A stretch of DNA of 64,000 nt from the NCBI RefSeq assembly GCF_022458985.1, contig NC_061773.1, positions 3,168,001 through 3,232,000 on the forward strand, read 5' to 3'. The DNA comes from Mugil cephalus (lineage: Eukaryota; Chordata; Actinopteri; Mugiliformes; Mugilidae). The first letter of the stretch is position 1. Every line of letters starts with the position of its first letter. Shown piece by piece: positions 1 through 15,975 of this stretch. The notes under the pieces were generated by a model that was not told where the DNA came from, made no database searches, and saw nothing but the letters and a program-made list of their open reading frames with translations. A program made the position numbers and the translations under genes.

Positions 1-1198
1 ATGGACAAAGTTGTTTTTCTTGAACATTCCCCTGGACGTCAGGGTTGTTCTTGCTGAGCTTCCTATTACAAAATGTTCAGCACAACTATTTATTGTTTGG
101 TCTATTTTGGGATAGGGTTTTGGGTGAGATGTGAAAAAGCGCAAAAAATAATAAATACATGAATAATGCAGACATAAAATCATTTGAAACAGTGCACGGC
201 ATCACCACGACACTATTCACCTTGATCCCAAGTATGAAAGAGAGCAACAGGCGTTATCAGCCTGGAAGCACACAACTTAATGTCTATGGACGCCTGTGGT
301 TACATTCTCCATTCATCCTGCATTGTTAGTCCACCAGAGCCTGACAACCCAGGGTCTGCAGACATAATGGAGCTGACCAGGACTGATGGCCTACATTAAT
401 TTAGATCAATAAAAATAAATATATAAATAAATAAACAAAAGAGTGTCACCGAGTTGAACATAATCAGGAGATCATCAGAAAACCAATCTACAGCTATTCT
501 GACCAGAGATGTTCAATAATTGCACCCACTATTAATATTGTAGTATATATTGTATAATATATTTGCTGTTGAGTCTCCTTTATGAAACAATTTACAACCA
601 AAACGAGTAATTTATTAATGAAGGAACTGCCAAATTAATAATGCAAATAATCACAGACTCTCAATTGGGCATAACGGATCATTTCAACATGTCACAGTTG
701 CATGAAAAACACTTTAAAGACCAAACTTATTCAATCCCTTAAAATAAATCTCAAGGCTCAAATGAGTTATTGCCTTCAGTGAATACGAGACTGCAGACTT
801 TATTCCCTTATTAAAGGAAGATTCAGGAAGATTGTAGAAAATGACAATTACTAGAGACTATACCAATTCATTTTTCATTTTATCTGAACAGCTGTCCCAA
901 ACTTTACTCATGGAGACACAAACAAATAGGACATTCTTCTGAAATGAGAATGCTCAACATCAGATGTTTGGCACTTCTCATTTCGTCAAACGCAATCCAC
1001 TAATTGATGAATCAACTAATCGATTCGCCCACTACTAGTCAGTTTAATGGTACACTTATTTGAAAGTCTGATATTAAAATGTCTGGATGTCAGACAATAA
1101 AGGAAAAGAAGAAAAGGGAATAAAGGAAGAAAAACACTCAGCTCCAGGCAGATACCCCTGCTCACTTATTAAATCATCGCGGCTTTAAAGACACTTAC
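1..1198. other. Stretch left of the first exon, probably intron
   Basis: This AT-rich DNA lies downstream (on the minus strand) of the donor at 1198. I see no second exon, RNA gene or recognisable repeat in it. It is probably the first intron of the leftmost gene. Confidence 0.4.
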
Positions 1199-1534
1199 AG
1201 AGTTGGTGCTGTTGAGCAGCGCTGACTCCACTCCAGGCAAAGCTGTGCATGTCTGCTCATCCAGACCTGCGCTGCGTTTCAAAAGCTGCGTGCTCTCCAA
1301 AATACTTCGCTCCTCATCACCAACAAACTCCCTCTGCAGCCTCCTCACATGGGGCGAGTTCTCTCCTTGGTGATGATATCCACCCAGAATGCACGAAAAC
1401 AGCCCGAGCACCAAAATACAAGAGATCATGATTTCACCCAAACTACTTAACTTCTTGGGCTCGGCAAGCAACTCTACTGTCCCACCACCACCAGTTGGCT
1501 CCACTTTCACCCCGCCCCCCGCTACACCAAGCAT
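1199..1534 (-). CDS. First coding exon of an unrecognised type II or signal-anchored membrane protein (partial)
   Basis: The minus strand is open from 1675 down to 1199, where a consensus donor (TCT|GTAAGT) ends the exon in phase 0; the rest of the gene must lie left of the window. I place the start at the ATG at 1534 rather than 1675. The DNA between them carries two inverted CCAAT boxes (near 1563 and 1598), which look like promoter rather than coding sequence. The resulting 112 residues have a Gly-rich N-terminus, then one hydrophobic segment (MISCILVLGLFSCILGG), then a hydrophilic stretch ending in an N-glycosylation sequon (NST). That fits a single-pass protein with a short cytosolic tail, such as a Golgi enzyme or type II receptor, but I do not recognise the family. 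The gene is transcribed leftward, away from psma5's 3' end. Confidence 0.55.
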
Positions 1535-1559
1535 CTTCAACAACGGCCCATCCACCGCG

Positions 1560-1605
1560 GCACGGGATTGGCCAGGACCAGAATAACCTGCTATCTGATT
1601 GGACG
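1560..1605 (-). promoter_or_regulatory. Candidate CCAAT-box promoter of the leftmost gene
   Basis: Two ATTGG motifs (CCAAT on the minus strand, at about 1563-1570 and 1598-1602) lie in a locally GC-richer stretch just upstream of the preferred start codon at 1534. There is no TATA box. This is inferred from motif and position only. Confidence 0.35.
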
Positions 1606-1960
1606 ACAGGACTCTTCCTCCAATGAGTGGATACGTTCTGGTGTTACGTTGCCCCCCGGTGGAAAGACCGCGCAACTACCAGAAGAGGCTTGATTACTAG
1701 AGGAGTTTGAGATTAAAGAAAAAAAAAAAAAAAAAAAAAAAACAGAACAAAAAGTCTTTAGGGGAGACTTGCCCTGTAGATTTGAAGAAAGCTCTCTACT
1801 ACCTCACTGGAAATCTACTTTATTCAGTCAACATTATTATTATATATATTTTTTAAATAATAGATAACTACTCATCAGTTTTGTGGTTGCATATGTGACA
1901 TGTAGACTTAACACAAGTTCCCAAATTAACACCACATACAAACAGTTTCATATACTTACT

Positions 1961-2108
1961 CCATATGAGCTGGGTTATGCTTAAGGTTTTTCCTTTCCAC
2001 TGTAGCCCTCAGGCTGCTCTGGAGGTGGCAGGCCGGTTTTTGTAAAGCGTCTTGAGACAATTTCTATTGTTATTGGCGCTATACAAATAAAACTGAATTG
2101 AATTGAAT
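1961..2108 (+). repeat. Truncated LINE-like 3' tail ending in (TTGAA)n
   Basis: This segment matches the better-preserved copy at 6900-7136: a Leu/Arg-rich-looking central stretch, then AAGCGTCTTGAGACAATT, then CTATACAAATAAAACTGAA followed by TTGAA repeats. Such tails are typical of CR1/L2-type non-LTR elements in fish. The family assignment is from memory. Confidence 0.55.
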
Positions 2109-2195
2109 TAATATTTATATTTATGATCCGGTTCAATGTTGAACTAAATTAGTTGAACAGGAACATTGAACAGGATCATAAATATAAATATTAAT
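2107..2195. repeat. Perfect-stem inverted repeat (cruciform-capable)
   Basis: A 23-bp perfect arm at 2107-2129 is matched by its reverse complement at 2173-2195. A second, slightly offset arm lies inside (2130-2140 with 2162-2171). The loop is about 20 bases. It abuts the LINE tail at 1961-2108 and lies downstream of the psma5 stop codon. Confidence 0.8.
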
Positions 2196-2763
2196 GTTTA
2201 TATTCAATTATGTATAATTCACTAAATATAAGCAAATATAAAACAAAGTTATAAATCACTACTAATATGGCAGAATTTAAGCTGAGATATTGTTCAGGCA
2301 AACTTGTGACTTGTTTTTTTAACCAGCAACAAATGCACAAATCATTTTGGATCATTGCATAGTTTAGTCTCAAACTGTTGATCAATGTTTCGTGCCCTTG
2401 TGCCCATTACAGAGCACAAACTGAAAAAAAAAAAAAAAAAACAAGAGTACATCACTTTCTGAATACAAGAGTTTAATCGAAGTACTGATTCGTAACAAAA
2501 AATGCACCCCCGCCCCCACCCATATTTTTTTTTCTTCCTGCCGCTCAGTTGTAAGAACTGGTCAGAACCCTATACAGAGATGTTCAGACACTGGGGGACA
2601 AGAACTAAATTGGCACATTGCAAACAGAAACCTTGTGGCGATCAAAACAAAAACTTTTGAACGCAACAAGATCAACAATGTGCTGTTGGAAAGTTGTGAC
2701 ATCCGGCCCCCGTCTTCTCTCCTTGCCAGCCCAAAACTCCAACCAAGACCAAGTCTGTCTGCT
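2196..2763 (-). other. Probable psma5 3' untranslated and flanking DNA
   Basis: This stretch follows the psma5 stop on the minus strand and contains A- and T-runs (for example 2424-2441). I could not identify a confident poly(A) signal. No other gene is visible. Confidence 0.4.
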
Positions 2764-7962
<5,199 letters not shown>

Positions 7963-8303
7963 CTTTTAACGTTTCACACAGGACCTGAAAAGACAATAGG
8001 TATTTATGTGAGACATGTGATCGATAAAAATGGAAAGAAATTCTGAAAAGTAAAGTGGAGATTTTGATTTTAAGTTTGCCGTGAAACCGGGTGAAAAGCT
8101 AACTAGAGTTAGCCGAGGTTCGGAGCAGGCGTGCTAGCTAACCTGCGTCCAGGAACAACTACACATAAAAAGCACACATGCGGAAAAAATAACTGACTGA
8201 ATAACTGACTGAATAACTGACTTAATACAAGGGTGTCTAAAACAATACAGATGTACATTTGAGGATATTAGTCAAAATAAATCAACTTGAAAGACTAATT
8301 TAC

Positions 8304-8400
8304 CTTCAGCAAAAAATCCTTGAATGAGTTCGCTTGTTTCAGGGGAAGCGTCTGGGGTGTAACATCCAAAGAAGACGGGAGAAAACACAACACTAACTGA
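8304..8400 (-). other. psma5: psma5 5' untranslated first exon (approximate upstream end)
   Basis: On the minus strand a donor (GAAG|GTAAAT) at 8303-8302 pairs with a pyrimidine-rich acceptor (TTTTCAG) at 7986-7985, just upstream of the psma5 ATG. The transcription start is not visible; about 8400 is a guess based on the TATA-less flank. Confidence 0.45.
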
Positions 8401-8593
8401 GGTTCCGACTCCACGGCAACGTAGGGAAGCACCAGCAATTTTTTGGCAACGATGAGGAATTGCACCAATATAGCTGTATAGTGCTTTAAAATAAAACTCG
8501 TATTTTGTAATATATTGATTAAATTAAAGATAAGATAAAATAAAGTATCATTGTGGTGTGGAGAGTGAAAATGAGGTTATTCTAGTGCAAAAC

Positions 8594-9433
<840 letters not shown>

Positions 9434-9479
9434 GCAAAGCCAATACCGTGGTTACTCATATAGAAATGCTAATGTTTCT

Positions 9480-9880
9480 GTATGAGAAAATGGAAGATGC
9501 TATTGAGATGTTGAAACTTGGGGAGCAGATGGGAGCATGTGGGTAGAATGAATGGTACAATATTTGACACAGGTCAATGTGTCATCACAGACAGTAAGAT
9601 GACCACCAGCAGCACTCATGCATCCTCAAACCATGATACTGCCTCCACCATTTTTGACAGTAGGTACTGTACATGCTGGAGATCATGCTTGGCCTGGCCT
9701 TCTGTGGACCCACACATTAGCAGGAGGAAGATAAAGCTGGAAACTGGACTCGTCTGACCACAGAATCTTGACTCCTGACTGTCCAGTTCTTGTGTGCTTG
9801 AGCCCAACAACGTCAGGTTAACCTCTCTCATTGATCAGGGGCTTCTTGACAGCCTTGTAGGACCTTAAGCCATGATCTAA
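9480..9880 (-). mobile_element. Decayed Tc1-like transposase fragment
   Basis: Read on the minus strand this matches the Tc1 copy at 26330-26720 almost base for base in places: TGTGGTCAGACGAGTCCA (the W-S-D-E-S catalytic region) and the segment around CATGATCTCCAGCATG. The flanks show no terminal repeats. It is a relic of the same Tc1 subfamily as the nested element at 24954-27607. Confidence 0.75.
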
Positions 9881-9899
9881 AAGCCATGGTTCTGGTAAA

Positions 9900-11780
9900 A
9901 AATTGTAAAAATCATTTTTTTTTTTTTTTGCTTAGAATTGAGGTGGGATTTTTTGGTGCAATTTTTGTTTTACACATTGTTTATTGCACTAATGAACGTT
10001 AACAAAACAAAACATCAAATGGTCATTCAAGAAGAGTATCAAACATTGAGATTTCCTTAGAGTGTAGAGCATACAACAGTGCTCCTTTTCTAATGGTGCA
10101 GTGCGCTTCTCTTCTTAGAATATTAAAAACAAAGATGGATAGAGCTTTAAACACTGTAGCAACAATTAATATGACTTAAGGTAGGGTATATAAAGTAAAA
10201 TTATCAGGTAATGAAGAAAAAAAAATAGTTTAGTAAGTAAAAAGTAAGTAAGTAAGCTGAGCCTAGGGCTGAAATGAAAGGACTGGCATATTTTACGTTT
10301 ATGTTGACTAGTATACAGTATTTTTAGTATTTTATATAGTGTTTCTGATTCAAATTTCTGAAAATCAGCACAGTAGTGGGAGCATCATGTTGATGGGAAG
10401 CTTGTCAGCAACAAACCCTATATGGCAAGTAAAACTGCTTTATTTTACCCCTTTTTAAAAAAAAATTAATTGTATATTTTAAATTAATTCACAGTATTTT
10501 GTGGAAATCTGTTCAGAACATTTTAGTTGTTTAATTATTGATCAAGCTCAAGAGCCCTAACACGGAGATGCATTGCTTGCACCTCAAGCTCTTTATTTCA
10601 TATTTCAACCTCCTTTATGCAGAGGGTTAGGCAGACTTCATCAGTGGACAAAGGAGTAATAGTGGATTGTTAATGCTCCACACCAGCAGCGGGCACGTCA
10701 GCAACCTCTGTCGCTTTTATAACACTCCAGCCCACCTCCACTAGCTTTTCACACAACACATGACGTAATTCTGCTTTCCGGAGACTATAACACACAGCAA
10801 CATCATAGCAATTAGCCACAATTAACAAATCAGCTTTTCTTCATTTCAGTATTTTTTCCCAAGAAGGACTGCTCATAAAGTCATCTAATGAAAACTCCAT
10901 TTCTAACTGCTAACCAGAAAAAAATACTTACCAAACTTACCTAAGCCAAAACACTTAAAGAATCTCGGATGAACCCCCAATTTATGTTGCGCCCCGTCTA
11001 GGGGTCTAGGACGTAACATACAAAAAGGCCCCCATCTTACCCAACTCCCAAGCAGCCACAAGGAACAAAAGTATATTAAATGTGAATCAAGGAAAATGGA
11101 TTTATTTGACACATTAAAGAAATATATAAACCATAAACCAACTTTGGAGTGAACCCATGCCAAAATAACAAACCGAAGGAATTTACCTAGAAAACAACCT
11201 AAATCCAACCTAACAGAGACAAAAGAAAATACAAATTCCTCCCTACCTCAACTTATCCAAAAACAAGAGAAAAGGGAACAACAAAAATAGTGGTTCACTC
11301 CTACTAATCTTGAAACATAAAGTAAATCCAAAGGCCAAGGGTTACAAAGGTACATGGTGGTGGCCAGCTGGGAGGTGAGAAGGATGAGAAGCTTGCTGAT
11401 GGTCGTCATCTTGGATTTTTAAACATCTCCCTCTCCGCTGGATATCCAATAGGAAATCAACTTAGAACCCCCAGCCAATCCCACGTCGGCTATGGCACAC
11501 ACCAATCTGCATAAACAGAGATGGGAAGGAAAAGAAAAACAAGGAGCACCCACTCCCACCAAATTAATAATACAACCTCCGTCGTAACAATAGACACTGT
11601 AGATGGGTAGATATCAGGATAGAATGGAGTAAAGTCCTCCCAGCCCTCAGTGATGTCACATTCTTTAAGAGACTCACTGATAGTGTCGCAGTCCTATAGT
11701 ACCTCAGCATTCCGGAGGGTAAACAAAAGCTCACAGATTCAAGCTCAAGCTTGCTCAAGCTCAAGCTTGTCCTGAAAAGA
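9900..11780. other. Long stretch without a recognised gene
   Basis: AT-rich DNA with T- and A-runs (9917-9929, 10459-10466). Open frames exist (for example minus strand 10903-11208) but have no family features, splice context or codon bias that I can support. A local direct repeat of CTCAAGCTTG-like units occurs at 11740-11771. Nothing else is recognised. Confidence 0.4.
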
Positions 11781-11814
11781 GATGTTTTCAAGATGCAATC
11801 CTAGTCTGAGTGAA

Positions 11815-12990
11815 ATGGCAAGACAACCCCCGGAAGAGGACACTCCTCCTACTACTGTGGACACAATTCGCCCAGTCATGGATTCTTTCTTCAGATGGAT
11901 TGAACCCAAGCAGTGGGCACGTTTGCTCTCAGGAAACCCTGACGAAACCAGGTACGTGCTGGCGGAGCTGACATTATGGTGCTCATTACAAAATCAATGG
12001 TGGCAGAAGTCCCAAGGAGAGGAGTCAAGCCTTGGGATGACCTGTTGTCCAGTTTCGAGGACGCACTACCTCAAGCTTTTTCTTAAGCTCTGGACCTTCC
12101 ACACGAGGTTTGCTGGGAAACCTCAAACTCTTTAAGGAGCATCATGTTCAGAAAAATAGGAGCAACGTGTGTCAACTCCATGCACCTTAGCATTTACCCT
12201 ATGACTCCATAGAGATGGTACACCACCACTATCCTAACATTGAATGAAATGGTTGCTTGCATCATTAAAATGCTACAAGAGTGCACCAAGAAGAAGCAAC
12301 TGATGTTCAAACATCAACCACTGCAGCTGGAACTCGGCCTGGACCAAGAGACAAGACACTTTGAAGAAGACCAAGAAGAGTCTATCAAAAGTGATGTCTC
12401 AGACACTTTGGAAGAAAAACCTACTCCAGCATTTCTGACAAGCAGGATTAAGAGCTTCTTCAAAAAGTCACTTCACAAAGCGTCACTTCCTGCACCAACA
12501 CAGACGCCCCATGTTACAGAGGTCACCACTGTGGACGCCTTTGTGCCTCTAGACAACATTGGAAGAAATATTTGTGAGCAGCATTGCAGAGAACCTGATT
12601 TCTTGGGCCCTTAAAAAGTCCAAGAGGACCTGTGCTGCAGATACTCTAGATACAATGCACCAGCGGCTGTTCAACAAACTCTGAGAGCCAAGGTTTTAAC
12701 ATTAACCTGGACAAGCTCAAGGACATGGACAAGGCCATTTTGAAAGACATCTGCAAAAGGTTGCACTTCCCCAAATCAGCTTTGTGGACTCCTATGATCT
12801 ATTGAGGTCCACAAATGGAAGACATCATCATGTCACCTTTTAAAGCAGTTGAAGAGACAATCAGAGGAACGTGGCATCATAGAGTTGTTTGCAGCAATAG
12901 GGAGAACTTTCAACAACCCTTCAGTCAGCCCCACAGTGCTGGTGTTTTAAAGCTGAACATCAGTGGAGCACTGGGACGCCTACGAATAGG
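11815..12990 (+). pseudogene. Decayed coding region of an unrecognised protein family
   Basis: Two plus-strand open segments (around 11815-12135 and 12240-12614) and a further stretch to about 12990 have coding-like composition: acidic and Lys-rich stretches, DTPPTTVDTIRP near the start, and ELGLDQETRHFEEDQEES in the middle. They read as one decayed protein-coding relic because the reading frame is interrupted several times. No introns are visible within it, so it may be a retrocopy or part of a multicopy family. I cannot name the family and see no terminal repeats. Confidence 0.5.
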
Positions 12991-13030
12991 TTGGGACTAA
13001 GCTCGTATCGTCATCTCGATGGACAATGGT

Positions 13031-13440
13031 ACCTCTTGATAGCTAAGGTAAGGTAAGATAAGGTAGTACTTTACTGAACCCCATCAAATTTTACAGCAGC
13101 ACAACAGTGACCAGAAAGAAATTTTAGAATTGATGAAATTACAACAACATTAAACAGGACAACAGGCAACAAAAAGAACAGTACAAAAAGTACAGTACAC
13201 AAAGTCAACAAAGAGACAGCAGTTGTGGAGTAAGTATGCTACATATGGGCTCAGTGAGGTCAGAGCTGTGTGCTGTTCACACTGCTGTTGTACAGTCGAT
13301 GGCAGTGGGCACAAAGTGGTTCACCTCTGCACCGAGGTGGGATGATCCGCCTGCTGAATAGACCAGAGGGCGAGGGATCGATTCCACGACTTCCTTGAGG
13401 CCTCTCTGCTGCTGTTGCTGCTTACATCTCTTCACCTCCT
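13031..13440 (-). repeat. Probable LINE 3' end with (TAAGG)n-like tail
   Basis: Short GGTAA/GATAAGGTA repeats at 13045-13065 lead into AGTACTTTACTGAACCCC, the complement of the ...AATAAAGTA tails of some fish LINEs. The body is not otherwise recognised. Confidence 0.3.
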
Positions 13441-13668
13441 AAATATTACAGGAAAGAAAAATCTGTACTGGTGACATAATGATCTTATTTATTTATTTTT
13501 CGTTTTTCCAAAGGCATGTGCCCAAGTAGATAAACTTTACAGTGAAAAAATACTCCAGGCACATTTATTTACTTACTTATTTATTATTTTCTGATTATTT
13601 TCTTCACAAGTAACTGAAAACATCACGTACATTTTCCCGTGCCACACACAGTATATTCGTCGTCCACA

Positions 13669-13696
13669 TCATCATCATCATCATCATCATCATCAT
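13669..13696. repeat. (CAT)n microsatellite
   Basis: Nine or so CAT units in an AT-rich stretch. Confidence 0.9.
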
Positions 13697-13868
13697 AAAT
13701 CAGAAGGTGAATATGTTGCCGGTCCAAAATGGGTTTGAAAATATTTTTACTGAGAAGAAATGTGTTTCAGATATGTCATCATGATTGTCCTATCAGTCTG
13801 ACATGCCAGTGACGCGATGGAGCATGAATGTCTGCTGTCTGCATATGTTCATGTGTGGAAGGAAAAAG

Positions 13869-13873
13869 ACACA

Positions 13874-13909
<36 letters not shown>
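13869..13909. repeat. (CA)n microsatellite
   Basis: About 20 CA units, directly left of the 5S rRNA cluster. Confidence 0.95.
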
Positions 13910-13911
<2 letters not shown>

Positions 13912-13956
13912 GTAAAAGTAAATTGAAAGCCACAGGTTTGATATGAAGAAGAAGGG

Positions 13957-13978
13957 GCGGCAGCGCCCTCTGGTGTTG
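13957..13978 (-). promoter_or_regulatory. CTCF-like motif beside a 5S gene
   Basis: The minus strand reads ACACCAGAGGGCGCTGC, close to the vertebrate CTCF core (CCACCAGRGGGCGCTR). It lies 20-40 bases beyond the 3' end of the 5S copy at 13996-14102. A weaker version flanks the 5S fragment at 50903-50958. Binding is inference. Confidence 0.4.
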
Positions 13979-13995
13979 TTAAAGTGTCAAAAATA

Positions 13996-14102
13996 CTTAC
14001 AGCACCAGGTATTTCCAGGCGGTCTCGCATCCAAGTACTAACCAGGCAAGACCCTGCTTAGCTTCCGAGATCAGACGTGTTCAGGGTGGTATGGCCGTAA
14101 GC
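13996..14102 (-). pseudogene. 5S rRNA gene copy with internal deletion
   Basis: The reverse complement begins GCTTACGGCCATACCACCCT and ends GGTGCTGTAAG, the canonical vertebrate 5S ends. The internal promoter region around AAGCTAAGCAGGGTC is present, but about 11 bases are missing between ACACG and CTGATCTCGG, and a few substitutions follow. A T-run just past the 3' end resembles a Pol III terminator. The upstream TATA-like element (14127-14133) is kept. It is probably not a source of normal 5S RNA. Confidence 0.85.
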
Positions 14103-14126
14103 AACAGTAGAGACAACTATCAGGTC

Positions 14127-14133
14127 TTTTATA
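14127..14133 (-). promoter_or_regulatory. TATA-like element about 30 bases upstream of the 5S copy
   Basis: On the minus strand TATAAAAG lies about 30 bases before the GCTTACGG start of the 5S copy, the position where fish 5S spacers often carry a TATA-like box. The same element survives at 50440-50450, next to a 5S copy that has lost its 5' half. Confidence 0.5.
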
Positions 14134-14339
14134 GCTGTCGGTGATCGCCTACATGTCTCCATCACAATATCAGAATCAGGTTCTATTGTAAAAAGAGAAA
14201 AAGAAAAAGCGCAACACACTACGTTTCTCACCACAAATCAAACACTCTGACTCTGGCTGGATGTTGTCGCCTCCTCTCTCAATCGGCAAGCAGACGACAG
14301 AGACCATCTAGAAAAGGCCTATTTCACGGGTGCCCTGCG

Positions 14340-14387
14340 GCTTACGGCCATACCACCCTGAACGCGCCCGATCTCGTCTGATCTCGG
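14340..14387 (+). rRNA. 5S rRNA gene, 5' part only, cut by the assembly gap
   Basis: GCTTACGGCCATACCACCCT and the next 28 bases match the canonical 5S sequence with one visible difference (GAACGCG for GAACACG); the gap then begins at 14388. It points in the opposite direction to the copy at 13996-14102, so the two are head to head. Confidence 0.85.
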
Positions 14388-14887
14388 NNNNNNNNNNNNN
14401 NNNNNNNNNNNNNNNNNNNNNNNNNNNNNNNNNNNNNNNNNNNNNNNNNNNNNNNNNNNNNNNNNNNNNNNNNNNNNNNNNNNNNNNNNNNNNNNNNNNN
14501 NNNNNNNNNNNNNNNNNNNNNNNNNNNNNNNNNNNNNNNNNNNNNNNNNNNNNNNNNNNNNNNNNNNNNNNNNNNNNNNNNNNNNNNNNNNNNNNNNNNN
14601 NNNNNNNNNNNNNNNNNNNNNNNNNNNNNNNNNNNNNNNNNNNNNNNNNNNNNNNNNNNNNNNNNNNNNNNNNNNNNNNNNNNNNNNNNNNNNNNNNNNN
14701 NNNNNNNNNNNNNNNNNNNNNNNNNNNNNNNNNNNNNNNNNNNNNNNNNNNNNNNNNNNNNNNNNNNNNNNNNNNNNNNNNNNNNNNNNNNNNNNNNNNN
14801 NNNNNNNNNNNNNNNNNNNNNNNNNNNNNNNNNNNNNNNNNNNNNNNNNNNNNNNNNNNNNNNNNNNNNNNNNNNNNNNNNNNNNNN
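14388..14887. other. Assembly gap (500 N)
   Basis: Exactly 500 undetermined bases, so probably a placeholder of unknown true length inside a 5S repeat cluster. The open frames spanning it are artefacts. Confidence 0.99.
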
Positions 14888-15320
14888 CGTAACTTTTTAT
14901 TTTCGAAATACAGCTCGGTGAAAGGCCTTGGGGGGAAAGCGGAAGTGTGCGGCGGCGCTTTTGCACCAATGGCCTTTTTTTAATTTCCCACTTTTTTATA
15001 TGAATATCTTTTTTTTTTCCCCAAACATATAGTAAAAATTAAAAAACTGCCTTTTTTATTTCAAATAATTGTTTTTATTTTTTAAGTCTGTGTTAAGGGG
15101 CCCCACACCGTTTTTGCGCCATCATATCTCCGAAAATTTGTTTGCCTCATAAGGGAAAAAACAGAAAAAAATTGGTTTTTGCCAGTTCGGGACTTTGGGG
15201 GGTTGGACATTAGGAGGAAAACCCTTTTTGGGGAACCACCCACACCCCATGCCCCCAACGTGTAACATTATTGGCCAGGGTTTAAAGGGAAAACCGGCAC
15301 CGTATTTTGTTTAAAGTGTC
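14888..15320. other. Low-quality sequence right of the gap
   Basis: Homopolymer runs of G, C, T and A are unusually frequent, and the text resembles an error-prone read end more than its neighbours do. No feature is callable. Confidence 0.5.
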
Positions 15321-15325
15321 AAAAC

Positions 15326-15444
15326 ACTTACACCCCTGGTATTCCCAGGCGGTCTCCCATCCAAGTACTAACCAGGCCCGCCCCTTGCTTAGGCTTCCGA
15401 GATCAGACGAGATCGGGCGTGTTCAGGGTGGTATGGCCGTAAGC
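15326..15444 (-). pseudogene. 5S rRNA gene copy, near full length
   Basis: The reverse complement keeps GCTTACGGCC at the start, the A-box/intermediate/C-box internal promoter and TGGTTAGTACTTGGATGGGA. It carries small insertions (AAGCCTAAGC, AAGGGGC) and a changed 3' end. It lies in the low-quality flank of the gap, so some differences may be sequencing errors. It has the same orientation and 3' flank (AAGTGTCAAAA) as the copy at 13996-14102, suggesting units of one array. Confidence 0.8.
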
Positions 15445-15735
15445 ACAGTACAGACAACTATCAGGCCCTTTTAAAACTGTCGGTGATCGCCTACATGGCC
15501 ACCTGATAGTGTTTGCATGCTCTAAAAGAAAATAACAAGACAGACAGACAATGTAAGCCCGTTTAGCCTCATCATAGCTAATCAGAGGCTCTTACTATTG
15601 ATGTGCCTGGGTACACTATATTACACACAGTGCGTCCGAATGGGGAGATGTCAAAGAAAGAAACCAAAGAAGTGAAAACCAAAGAAAGAAATGGTCATCG
15701 TATACAACATTAGCTCAACCAGCACAGTAGTAGTG
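15445..15735. repeat. 5S spacer segment shared with 50441-50705
   Basis: From GTCGGTGATCGCCTACATGG to CTCAACCAGCACA the sequence is nearly identical to the spacer at 50455-50702. The shorter spacer at 14103-14317 lacks this middle part but shares the two ends. Confidence 0.85.
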
Positions 15736-15975
15736 CCGATGCACCTCCTAATAACCACATCGACATAGGCCTGTAGGCCTAATAATATAAGCAATGTATT
15801 ACAGGTGAATAGGACAGAAAATGTTTTGAATATCTACCCAAATCCTCCCTGGCTTGTTTCCTTACGAACATTCTTTCGTAGCAACAATTTTTAACCTGAC
15901 TTTATCACATCTTCAGATTTTCACAACTCACTCTCTGCTTCCGAACTACAGCTCCAATCTGAGCAGTAGTTTATG

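Noticed and set aside
1535-1675. Upstream in-frame start at 1675 for the leftmost gene
   Set aside because: The extra 47 codons overlap two CCAAT boxes and look like promoter DNA; the start at 1534 is preferred.
10903-11208. Hypothetical minus-strand gene
   Set aside because: No start context, splice sites, domain or conserved text; AT-rich intergenic DNA.
13996-14102. Functional 5S rRNA gene
   Set aside because: It lacks about 11 internal bases needed for the normal fold and promoter spacing, so it is listed as a pseudogene.
14319-14983. Open frames of over 200 codons at the gap
   Set aside because: They consist almost wholly of N and are artefacts.
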